From positions 1 through 30,780 of the forward strand of contig CAKRCW010000014.1 of the NCBI GenBank assembly GCA_934309145.1: 30,780 nucleotides of DNA. The letters are read 5' to 3'. Source of the stretch: an uncultured Lachnospiraceae bacterium. Lineage in GTDB: Bacteria > Bacillota > Clostridia > Lachnospirales > Lachnospiraceae. A model generated the notes under the pieces. The model was not told the DNA's origin. It ran no database searches and worked only from the letters and a program-made list of their open reading frames with translations. Positions 7,391-13,655 of the stretch are shown here, piece by piece (positions within the stretch are counted from its first letter, which is position 1; each line of letters opens with the position of its first letter). A program made the translations under genes and the position numbers.

Positions 7391-8631
7391 AAATAACCTA
7401 CATAATCAACCTTGTATTTTCCATTTGGAAACAGATAATTATATAAATCGATGAAATAATCATCAGTCATACTTGCCAGGTAATCTACAACGATTTCGTT
7501 TGGATCCTGGCTTGTATATTTTTCTATGTAATCATTCACATTAAAATAAGTGCCGGCAGCGTTCGCATTTCTGAGATAATTAATATGATGCTTGTATAAT
7601 ATTGAATTTTTATCAAGTGATTTTGCCTGTTCGAGGAGCTTTTCGTACATATCGTGGAACATAGGCTTTATATTATCGTTGTACATGCTATTTAGCTTGT
7701 CATTTCCGTATATCTTCTGATAGTTTTCACTTTTGGCATTTTGAAAAGCTTCAAATACATCCTTATCCATACTTATATATGGCTTGCCGTAGCTGTTTTC
7801 AATTATGCTAACAGTCATATTATTGATAATTTCTGCGTTGGATGAGCCGAGATTACCCGCGGTAAAACGCTTATTATTATCTATAAGTCCTACCTTTGCG
7901 GCATCCTGTCTGTCCTTGCCGAGGTATGCAATAATGTCACTTATGCGCATGACGCAGCCCTCTAATGTGCCGGGAATCTGTTCCCTGTTGGCAGCAGGAT
8001 TGGTGTAGCAGGCAGCTACATTTGCGTCAAAGTCCTCCCATGCAGTATCTATTGAAAATGCTTTCGGTCTGTACTCCTGCTGCTCTAGCTCTCCGTTATG
8101 GCAGATTACACCATCTAGAACCTGTAGGCTTACATTTCTGCAAATGAGCTTATCTAAGACACGGACGCTGTGTACATTGTGATTGAACAAACGACCTGTT
8201 CTCTCGTTGTAGAGCTCATTTAAAAAGCGTTCACCTGCATGTCCGAATGGGGTATGACCTATATCGTGGCCTAGCGATATTGCCTCGATTAAGTCAAGGT
8301 TTAACCCTAATGTCATTCCTATTGTTCTGGCAATCCGAGATACCAGCTGTACATGAAGGGCACGCCTTGAAATGTCATCATTTTTGTAACAGGAAATGAC
8401 CTGTGTTTTATCGGAGTAACGGTTATAATAATTATTATGAAGAATTTTCTCTACGTCCATAACGAATGAGGGACGCCACAATCTTGGCTTGTCATGTCCG
8501 TTGTATCTTCTTATTATGTCGGTGTCTTTACACGCGTACGGATTTTTAACGTGGTTTGCCCTGTCATCTGAAATCTGTTCCATTAATTCATCTGAAAGCG
8601 AGTGGTAATTGCTTTTAATATTTGTACTCAT
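7378..8631 (-). CDS. dgt: dGTPase-like HD-domain phosphohydrolase
   Basis: The product has 417 residues. It carries the HD-domain metal residues in order: H93, H122-D123 (within 'SLGHDIGHTPFGHAGE', also H126 and H131) and D232 ('RISDIIAY'). The N-terminal 'RPSFVMDVEKILH...YNRYSDKTQV' is typical of deoxyguanosine triphosphate triphosphohydrolases, which cleave dGTP and some other dNTPs to nucleoside and triphosphate and so tune the dNTP pool. Family members from Clostridia may prefer other nucleotides. The start is supported by AAGGAG about 10 nt upstream. It is transcribed opposite to both neighbours. A divergent control region with an ATGTATG/CATACAT palindrome lies upstream. Confidence 0.85.
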   Translation of the reverse strand: MSTNIKSNYHSLSDELMEQISDDRANHVKNPYACKDTDIIRRYNGHDKPRLWRPSFVMDVEKILHNNYYNRYSDKTQVISCYKNDDISRRALHVQLVSRIARTIGMTLGLNLDLIEAISLGHDIGHTPFGHAGERFLNELYNERTGRLFNHNVHSVRVLDKLICRNVSLQVLDGVICHNGELEQQEYRPKAFSIDTAWEDFDANVAACYTNPAANREQIPGTLEGCVMRISDIIAYLGKDRQDAAKVGLIDNNKRFTAGNLGSSNAEIINNMTVSIIENSYGKPYISMDKDVFEAFQNAKSENYQKIYGNDKLNSMYNDNIKPMFHDMYEKLLEQAKSLDKNSILYKHHINYLRNANAAGTYFNVNDYIEKYTSQDPNEIVVDYLASMTDDYFIDLYNYLFPNGKYKVDYVGYFSED

Positions 8632-8663
8632 ATATTAGAAATCTCCTTACTTTTGGTGGTAAA

Positions 8664-8681
8664 ATGTATGTGGTCATACAT
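8664..8681. promoter_or_regulatory. Palindrome upstream of the dGTPase-like gene
   Basis: ATGTATG (8664-8670) and CATACAT (8675-8681) are perfect 7-bp half-sites with a 4-bp spacer. They lie 33 bp before the minus-strand start codon. On the minus strand TTGATA with a 17-bp gap to TTTATA ends just before the palindrome. This suggests an operator at the start of transcription, but it could be a leader hairpin. The regulator is unknown. Confidence 0.45.
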
Positions 8682-8866
8682 ATAAATAATAATATCTTAT
8701 TTCTATCAAACTATTGTTTATATTAATATAACAGAAATATAACACAGTAATAAAGAAAAAGTTTTAAATTATATTAAATACATAAAATGTTCACAGAATT
8801 CAGATTGCTTTTTATTTTAAAAATATGTTATCGTTATATTACTTTTTAATCAAAGGGGGACTTATA

Positions 8867-9328
8867 TTGGAAAAAGATTTAACAACACTTGCAAATGAGA
8901 TTACATACCGTAAGTACTTACTTGAAAAAGTAAATGTCAAAAAGCTGTTTAGTGGAATATCTGTACTTGATTATAACGCTATGCAGGCAATACTCAGGTT
9001 TAATGAGAAAAAAGAGAATGTCTCGGATAGAATATATCTAAGAGAGCTGTCGGAGGAGCTTAAGATTCCAATCAGCAAGGTGTCGCAGATGATTGGAAGG
9101 TTGCAGGAGAATGGAATGGTCCGCTGGAAGCATGAGGGGAAAGGTGAACAGGGAACATACATAGAGATTACGGACAGAGGTGTTGAGGCTGTAAGGAAGC
9201 AGCAGGATATATTAAAGAGCTTTTATGGAACAGTTGTGACAAGGTACGGAGTTGATAAGTTTGTGCAGATGCTTGATATGGTGACCGAGCTTGAAGATAT
9301 TATGACTGATGAACTTGAAAAAATATAA
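8867..9328 (+). CDS. MarR-like winged-helix regulator
   Basis: The product has 153 residues. The winged helix runs from about 40 to 110: 'LDYNAMQAILRF', 'IYLRELSEELKIPISKVSQMIGRLQENGMVRWK' as the recognition helix region, then the wing 'GKGEQGTYIEITDRG'. Flanking helices would form the dimer interface. The best start is the TTG at 8867, 7 nt after AAAGGGGG; an ATG at 8825 lies before the ribosome site. The NSS symporter gene follows by about 80 bp in the same direction, with an ATTGT/ACAAT inverted pair between them. MarR proteins often control a neighbouring transporter in response to a small ligand, so this is the likely regulator of that symporter. The ligand is unknown. Confidence 0.8.
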   Translation: MEKDLTTLANEITYRKYLLEKVNVKKLFSGISVLDYNAMQAILRFNEKKENVSDRIYLRELSEELKIPISKVSQMIGRLQENGMVRWKHEGKGEQGTYIEITDRGVEAVRKQQDILKSFYGTVVTRYGVDKFVQMLDMVTELEDIMTDELEKI

Positions 9329-9340
9329 AATGGTATAGCT

Positions 9341-9364
9341 ATTGTGTACAAAATATGGTACAAT
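9341..9364 (+). promoter_or_regulatory. Promoter and possible operator of the symporter gene
   Basis: An extended -10, TGG followed by TACAAT (9359-9364), lies about 45 bp before the symporter start. ATTGT (9341-9345) and ACAAT (9360-9364) form an inverted pair, and 9341-9354 is itself a near-palindrome with one mismatch. This resembles MarR-type operators and suits the MarR-like gene just upstream. No good -35 box is visible. Confidence 0.45.
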
Positions 9365-9409
9365 TTTGCAGTATATCATTAAGAAGGGGATGACAGTGTT
9401 GCTTGTGCA

Positions 9410-10825
9410 ATGCTGTATATTGAGAGTATGGAAAAGAAAAGAAACTCTTTTACTGGTTCACTGGGATTTGTACTTGCCGCGGCGGGAAGTGCGGTAGGTC
9501 TGGGAAATATATGGAGATTTCCTTATCTTGCAGCTAAGGATGGCGGAGGCCTGTTTTTAGTTATATATTTGCTGCTTGCTGTTACATTTGGATTTACACT
9601 TCTTACAACCGAGATTTCAATAGGCAGACTTACTAAGCAGAGTCCGCTTACCGCTTACAACAAGGTCAAGAAGGGCTGGGGCTGGCTTGGTATATGTGCA
9701 AGTCTTGTACCTGTAATAATAATGCCATATTATTGTGTAATAGGTGGCTGGGTTGTAAAGTATTTCATTGCATATCTTACAGGACATGGAGCTGAGACAG
9801 CTGTAGATGGATATTTTACAGGATACATAACTTCAGACTACCAGCCTATATTACTTATGGCAGTATTTTTGGCTGTAGTTGCGTTTATCATATTCAGGGG
9901 TGTTGACAAGGGTATAGAGTCATCATCTAAAATTATTATGCCTATACTTATATTACTTGTAGTAGGTATAGCAATATTTTCACTTACCATTAAGCACACA
10001 GACGCAGAGGGAGTGACAAGAACAGGCTGGGAAGGCTTTAAGATATATATAGTGCCTAATTTTGATGGGTTGACTGTCAAGGGCTTCTTTACAATATTGT
10101 TAGATGCCATGGGACAGTTGTTTTTCAGCTTGTCAGTTGCTATGGGTATTATGATTGCATATGGTTCATATGTTAAGGACGATGCTAATCTTGTAAAGTC
10201 AATCAACCAGATTGAGATATTTGATACCGGTGTCGCTTTTCTTGCCGGTGCTATGATTGTTCCTGCTGTATTCACATTTATGGGAACTGATGGTATGGGT
10301 TCAGGACCAAGTCTTATGTTTGTGTCTCTGCCTAAGGTATTTGCTGCCATGGGTAAGGTTGGTAATATAATTGGATGTCTGTTCTTTGCCATGGTGTTGT
10401 TTGCGGCACTCACAAGTGCTGTATCAGTCATGGAGGCTATTGTTGCCTGTCTGATGGATAAATTCCATTTGAGTAGAACTAAGGCAGGTATTATAGAGGG
10501 AATTATAGCTCTGGTTGGTGGTATAGTTGTATGTCTGGGGTATAATAAGCTTTATTTTGATATTGTACTTCCAAACGGAGCACATGCACAGATACTTGAT
10601 ATTATGGATTACATAAGCAACAATGCACTTATGCCAATAGTTGCAATTGGAACGTGTGTGCTTATCGGATGGGTTGTAAAACCTAAGGTTATTATAGACG
10701 AGGTAGAGAAAACAGGACAAAAATTCAGCAGAAAAATATTATATACAATAATGGTTAAGTTTGTTACACCTATACTTTTGATTATACTTTTGCTGAAATC
10801 ACTTGGTATATTGACAATAATCTAG
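9410..10825 (+). CDS. Sodium-dependent transporter, NSS (SNF) family
   Basis: The product has 471 residues and 11-12 hydrophobic helices. The N-terminal signature 'GSAVGLGNIWRFPYL' followed by 'DGGGLF' marks the neurotransmitter:sodium symporter family, whose bacterial members (LeuT, TnaT, MhsT) bring in amino acids with sodium. The unwound first helix with its sodium and substrate contacts is intact. The substrate cannot be told from sequence. The start is uncertain: the ATG at 9410 lacks a well-placed ribosome site, and the in-frame ATG at 9428 gives the usual family start (MEKKRNSF). It follows a MarR-like gene that probably controls it. Confidence 0.9.
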   Translation: MLYIESMEKKRNSFTGSLGFVLAAAGSAVGLGNIWRFPYLAAKDGGGLFLVIYLLLAVTFGFTLLTTEISIGRLTKQSPLTAYNKVKKGWGWLGICASLVPVIIMPYYCVIGGWVVKYFIAYLTGHGAETAVDGYFTGYITSDYQPILLMAVFLAVVAFIIFRGVDKGIESSSKIIMPILILLVVGIAIFSLTIKHTDAEGVTRTGWEGFKIYIVPNFDGLTVKGFFTILLDAMGQLFFSLSVAMGIMIAYGSYVKDDANLVKSINQIEIFDTGVAFLAGAMIVPAVFTFMGTDGMGSGPSLMFVSLPKVFAAMGKVGNIIGCLFFAMVLFAALTSAVSVMEAIVACLMDKFHLSRTKAGIIEGIIALVGGIVVCLGYNKLYFDIVLPNGAHAQILDIMDYISNNALMPIVAIGTCVLIGWVVKPKVIIDEVEKTGQKFSRKILYTIMVKFVTPILLIILLLKSLGILTII

Positions 10826-10946
10826 AAAACAAGGTTTGTTTTCAATGGTTTGGCTTTGGTTTCATATGCTAAAACATGACACTACTTGTTTTTCTCAAGT
10901 CAAAAATCAAAAAATGGCTTTTAAAACCTAAAATAATTAAACGATA

Positions 10947-10974
10947 TTGACTTATTACTTTATTTTGTTAAAAT
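10947..10974 (+). promoter_or_regulatory. Promoter of a candidate small RNA
   Basis: TTGACT (10947-10952), 16 bp, TAAAAT (10969-10974). No reading frame with a ribosome site follows before the terminator at 11081-11108, so the expected product is an RNA of about 125-130 nt. The bases between the symporter stop and this promoter (10826-10946) are AT-rich. They hold two small hairpins (AAAACAA/TTGTTTT near 10826 and ACTTG/CAAGT near 10883) and no gene. Confidence 0.55.
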
Positions 10975-10980
10975 GTAAAC

Positions 10981-11108
10981 ATGACATGCGGGTTGTTCAT
11001 CTCCCTAGTGCATATTGAAAATGTTATCCCATTTTCGTTTAATGAAAAGCCTGCATGAAAAAATCAGCATATGTAAAAAAACGGATGCCAAAAGCATCCG
11101 TTTTTTTT
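10981..11108 (+). ncRNA. Candidate structured small RNA, family unknown
   Basis: An outer stem CATGCGGG (10985-10992) with CCTGCATG (11050-11057) continues through 10993-11000 with 11042-11049 with one mismatch, so 16 positions are paired or nearly so. Inside it, GAAAATG (11017-11023) and CATTTTC (11030-11036) form a 7-bp hairpin. An unpaired strand with CTCCCTAGTGC lies between. An 8-bp GC-rich terminator follows. A matching promoter is upstream. It is shorter than 6S RNA, and I do not recognise a riboswitch. The next gene (Lrp type) has its own promoter past another element, so this looks like a free-standing RNA. Confidence 0.55.
11081..11108 (+). terminator. Intrinsic terminator
   Basis: ACGGATGC (11081-11088) and GCATCCGT (11094-11101) form an 8-bp stem with loop CAAAA and eight T at 11101-11108. 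It ends the candidate small RNA and any read-through from the symporter gene. Confidence 0.92.
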
Positions 11109-11111
11109 GTG

Positions 11112-11315
11112 TAGTGATAGTTGTCACATTTACCACCGCACATATTTTCATATGTCAACTGTTTATATGAAAGGACGTTTGCGACTGCCAGTGCTTAATA
11201 AGTGCGAAGCACGAATTTAGCACTGCTGCACGAGCAATTAAGCGGGAGCGGTCCTGTAATATAAACAGTTGACATATGAAAATATGTGCGGTGGTAAATG
11301 TGACAATTATTACTA
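11112..11315 (+). repeat. Foldback structured repeat, copy A
   Basis: Perfect 48-bp inverted arms lie at 11121-11168 and 11259-11306. Pairing continues outward for about 9 more positions with two G-T pairs. The 90-nt centre is a conserved core. It has AGGAC (11172-11176) with GTCCT (11251-11255), TTGC with GCAA, stem CAGTGCT (11189-11195) with AGCACTG (11219-11225), hairpin GTGC-GAA-GCAC (11202-11212), and GC-GGGA-GC (11242-11249), a GNRA-type loop. The core matches copy C closely and copy B more distantly, while the arms match neither. It lies between a terminator and the Lrp-gene promoter. No reading frame is evident. It may be an RNA or a mobile foldback element. Confidence 0.85.
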
Positions 11316-11339
11316 GACACAACCATGGTTTTTATGAAC

Positions 11340-11368
11340 TTCACTTTTATTTATAATGGTGATATAAT
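11340..11368 (+). promoter_or_regulatory. Promoter of the Lrp/AsnC-type gene
   Basis: TTCACT (11340-11345), 17 bp, TATAAT (11363-11368). The leader of about 65 nt before the ATG at 11442 contains GAGTGACTGAGTTAATGTCAC, in which GTGAC and GTCAC form an inverted pair that could be an autoregulatory site. Confidence 0.7.
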
Positions 11369-11441
11369 GCAATACGAGTGACTGAGTTAATGTCACATAC
11401 TATTTTCATTACATACAAGAAGACATTAAAGGGTGGGTAAA

Positions 11442-11909
11442 ATGGAAAAGAAAGAATTGATTTACTACAAGCTCGATGCCATAGATGAGCAGATACTTAC
11501 AATATTGCAGGATAATGCAAGAACATCCCTTAAGGATATTGCTGAGCAGGTCTTTATGTCACCGACTGCTGTAGGTGCAAGAATTGACAGAATGTTGCAG
11601 GAGGGAGTTTTAGAGGGCTTTACTACAAGACTTAATCCTGAAGCAATGGGACATTATATTAAGGCTTTTATAAATCTTGAGGTGGATCCTACAAGAAAGA
11701 GTGAGTTTTATCCATATATTGATAGTGTGCTTAACGTTGTTGAGTGTAATTGCGTAACTGGAGATTTCTCTATGCTTATAGAGGTGAGATTCCCTACAAC
11801 CGCAGAGTTAGACCATTTCATAGGTGAATTACAGCAGTTTGGCAAGACAAAGACACAGATAGTGTTCTCTACATGTGTAAAGCACCGTTGTAAATACTGG
11901 AGATGTTGA
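11442..11909 (+). CDS. Lrp/AsnC-family transcriptional regulator
   Basis: The product has 155 residues. The N-terminal helix-turn-helix covers about 10-60 ('LDAIDEQILTILQDNARTSL', 'DIAEQVFMSPTAVGARIDRM'), followed by the RAM ligand-binding and oligomer domain (about 65-145, 'VVECNCVTGDFSMLIEV'). The Cys-rich tail 'CVKHRCKYWRC' is unusual. I chose the ATG at 11442 because AAAGGGTGG lies just upstream and a GTG at 11433 falls inside that site. Lrp-type proteins sense amino acids. The next gene in the same direction is glutamate dehydrogenase, so control of nitrogen assimilation is the natural guess. TCACA/TGTGA half-sites lie before gdhA. Confidence 0.88.
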   Translation: MEKKELIYYKLDAIDEQILTILQDNARTSLKDIAEQVFMSPTAVGARIDRMLQEGVLEGFTTRLNPEAMGHYIKAFINLEVDPTRKSEFYPYIDSVLNVVECNCVTGDFSMLIEVRFPTTAELDHFIGELQQFGKTKTQIVFSTCVKHRCKYWRC

Positions 11910-11950
11910 TAAAATAATGTTTTTCACAAGAAAAATGTGATTTTAGTGGA

Positions 11951-12023
11951 TTATCACAAGTTTTCACTTTACAATATAAGGCTATCGTAATATAATGGGG
12001 CTAACGGTTAGGTGATCTGACCG
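11951..12023 (+). promoter_or_regulatory. gdhA promoter with leader hairpin
   Basis: TTTACA (11968-11973), 17 bp, TATAAT (11991-11996). Just upstream, TCACA and TGTGA motifs alternate (about 11931-11958), forming possible operator pairs. In the leader, CGGTTAG (12005-12011) pairs with CTGACCG (12017-12023) around loop GTGAT, giving a 7-bp hairpin with one G-T pair. No T run follows, so it is not a terminator. It may stabilise the mRNA or be a protein site. The ribosome site AGGGGG is at 12039-12044. Confidence 0.65.
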
Positions 12024-12053
12024 AATATTATACTTTCTAGGGGGAAATATAAG

Positions 12054-13415
12054 ATGTCATATGTTGATGAAGTACTTGAGATAGTACAGAAGAAAAATGC
12101 TGATCAGCCTGAGTTTTTACAGGCAGTAACAGAGGTTCTTGATTCTTTAAGACCTGTAATTGAAGCCAACGAGGAGCTTTACAGAAAGAACGCAATTCTT
12201 GAGAGAATCACAGAGCCAGACAGACAGTTAATGTTCAGAGTACCATGGGTAGATGATAATGGTCAGGTACAGGTAAACAGAGGTTTCCGTGTACAGTTCA
12301 ATAACGCTATTGGACCTTACAAGGGTGGTTTAAGACTTCATCCTTCAGTAAACCTTGGTATCATCAAGTTCCTTGGTTTTGAGCAGGTATTCAAGAACTC
12401 ACTTACAACACTTCCAATCGGCGGTGGTAAAGGTGGTTCAGACTTTGATCCTAAGGGTAAGTCAGACAGAGAGATTATGGCATTCTGCCAGAGCTTTATG
12501 ACAGAGCTTTGCAAATATATTGGTGCTGACGTTGATGTTCCTGCTGGTGATATCGGAACAGGAGCAAGAGAGATTGGTTTCATGTTCGGTCAGTACAAGA
12601 GAATCCGTGGAATGTTCGAGGGCGTTCTTACAGGTAAGGGACTTACATATGGTGGTTCACTTGCTCGTACAGAGGCTACAGGATATGGTTTATTATACCT
12701 TACAAATGCACTTTTGAAGGATCACGATATTGATATCGCTGGTAAGACTTGTGCAGTATCTGGTGCTGGTAACGTAGCAATTTACGCAATCCAGAAGGCA
12801 CATCAGCTTGGCGCTAAGTGTGTAACATGTTCAGATTCTACAGGTTGGATTTATGATCCAGAAGGAATAGATGTAGACCTTCTTAAGGAGGTTAAGGAAG
12901 TTAAGCGTGCTCGTCTTACAGAGTATGCTGCTGCCAGACCAAGTGCTCAGTATCATGAGAAGAAGGATGCAAACGATCATGGTGTATGGTCTATCAAGTG
13001 TGATCTTGCTCTTCCATGTGCAACTCAGAACGAGTTGAACCTTGAGGATGCTAAGATGCTTGTTGCAAACGGTGTAATATCTGTAACAGAGGGTGCTAAC
13101 ATGCCTACAACATTGGAGGCTACAAAGTATCTTCAGGAGAACGGAGTATTATTCGTAGGTGGTAAGGCTGCAAATGCAGGTGGTGTTGCTACTTCTGCAC
13201 TTGAGATGAGCCAGAACTCAGAGAGACTTTCATGGTCATTTGAAGAGGTTGATGGAAAGCTTAAGAACATCATGGAGACAATCTACGCTAACATTTCAGA
13301 TGCAGCAAAGAGATACAATGTAACAGTTGGTGGAAATGATGATTATGTAGCTGGTGCTAACATCGCTGGTTTCGAGAAGGTTGTAAATGCTATGCTTGCA
13401 CAGGGCGTTTGCTAA
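12054..13415 (+). CDS. gdhA: Glutamate dehydrogenase, probably NADP-specific
   Basis: The product has 453 residues, the usual length for the hexameric class. The substrate-site lysines K90 ('GPYKGGLR'), K114 and catalytic K126 ('PIGGGKGGSDFDPKGK') are present, with D166 in 'VPAGDIGTG'. The Rossmann motif 'SGAGNVA' is at about 236-242, and the 'TEATGYG' loop is conserved. It makes glutamate from 2-oxoglutarate, ammonium and NAD(P)H in the cytoplasm. NADP preference is assumed from the close likeness to the E. coli-type enzyme and is not proved. It has its own strong promoter, follows an Lrp-type gene, and ends at a clear terminator. Codons look tuned for high expression (many GGT, GCT and AAC). 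Confidence 0.95.
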   Translation: MSYVDEVLEIVQKKNADQPEFLQAVTEVLDSLRPVIEANEELYRKNAILERITEPDRQLMFRVPWVDDNGQVQVNRGFRVQFNNAIGPYKGGLRLHPSVNLGIIKFLGFEQVFKNSLTTLPIGGGKGGSDFDPKGKSDREIMAFCQSFMTELCKYIGADVDVPAGDIGTGAREIGFMFGQYKRIRGMFEGVLTGKGLTYGGSLARTEATGYGLLYLTNALLKDHDIDIAGKTCAVSGAGNVAIYAIQKAHQLGAKCVTCSDSTGWIYDPEGIDVDLLKEVKEVKRARLTEYAAARPSAQYHEKKDANDHGVWSIKCDLALPCATQNELNLEDAKMLVANGVISVTEGANMPTTLEATKYLQENGVLFVGGKAANAGGVATSALEMSQNSERLSWSFEEVDGKLKNIMETIYANISDAAKRYNVTVGGNDDYVAGANIAGFEKVVNAMLAQGVC

Positions 13416-13444
13416 TTCTAAGAAATTTATACAATAAAGATATT

Positions 13445-13486
13445 GAAGAGTCCTATAAATATAATGTTTATGGGACTTTTCTTTTT
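13445..13486 (+). terminator. gdhA terminator
   Basis: A 15-position stem (13445-13459 with 13467-13481, with some G-T pairs) closes a 7-base loop and runs into CTTTTT. It starts 30 nt after the gdhA stop. Confidence 0.85.
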
Positions 13487-13536
13487 ACAAAGTGTAGGGG
13501 TATAGCTTATGATGAAATACTTCCATATCACCACTA

Positions 13537-13566
13537 TTGCAATCAGGTTATAAATAGATATATAAT
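13537..13566 (+). promoter_or_regulatory. Promoter of the BMP-like/phosphoesterase pair
   Basis: TTGCAA (13537-13542), 18 bp, TATAAT (13561-13566). It lies about 90 bp before the ATG at 13656. Confidence 0.6.
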
Positions 13567-13655
13567 AACTATGTATGCACAATAAGGAAAAGGAAAGAAT
13601 ATACTATACATCGTGTGGCTGAGAAAATCATGCGATTATGAAAGGAGCGGCAAAT

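Noticed and set aside
9838..10431. Open frame of 197 codons on the minus strand
   Set aside because: Antisense to the NSS symporter, with no ribosome site or recognisable domain. The forward gene fully explains the region.
10981..11108. Candidate small RNA considered as 6S RNA or a glutamine riboswitch
   Set aside because: It is much shorter than 6S RNA. Although it has GTTCATC, the conserved GGAAGTA part of glutamine riboswitches is missing and no gene is directly controlled.
11121..11306. Repeat copies considered as simple bidirectional terminators or insertion sequences
   Set aside because: The stems are far longer than terminators and lack T runs, and separate terminators lie beside copies A and C. 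No transposase or target-site duplication is visible.
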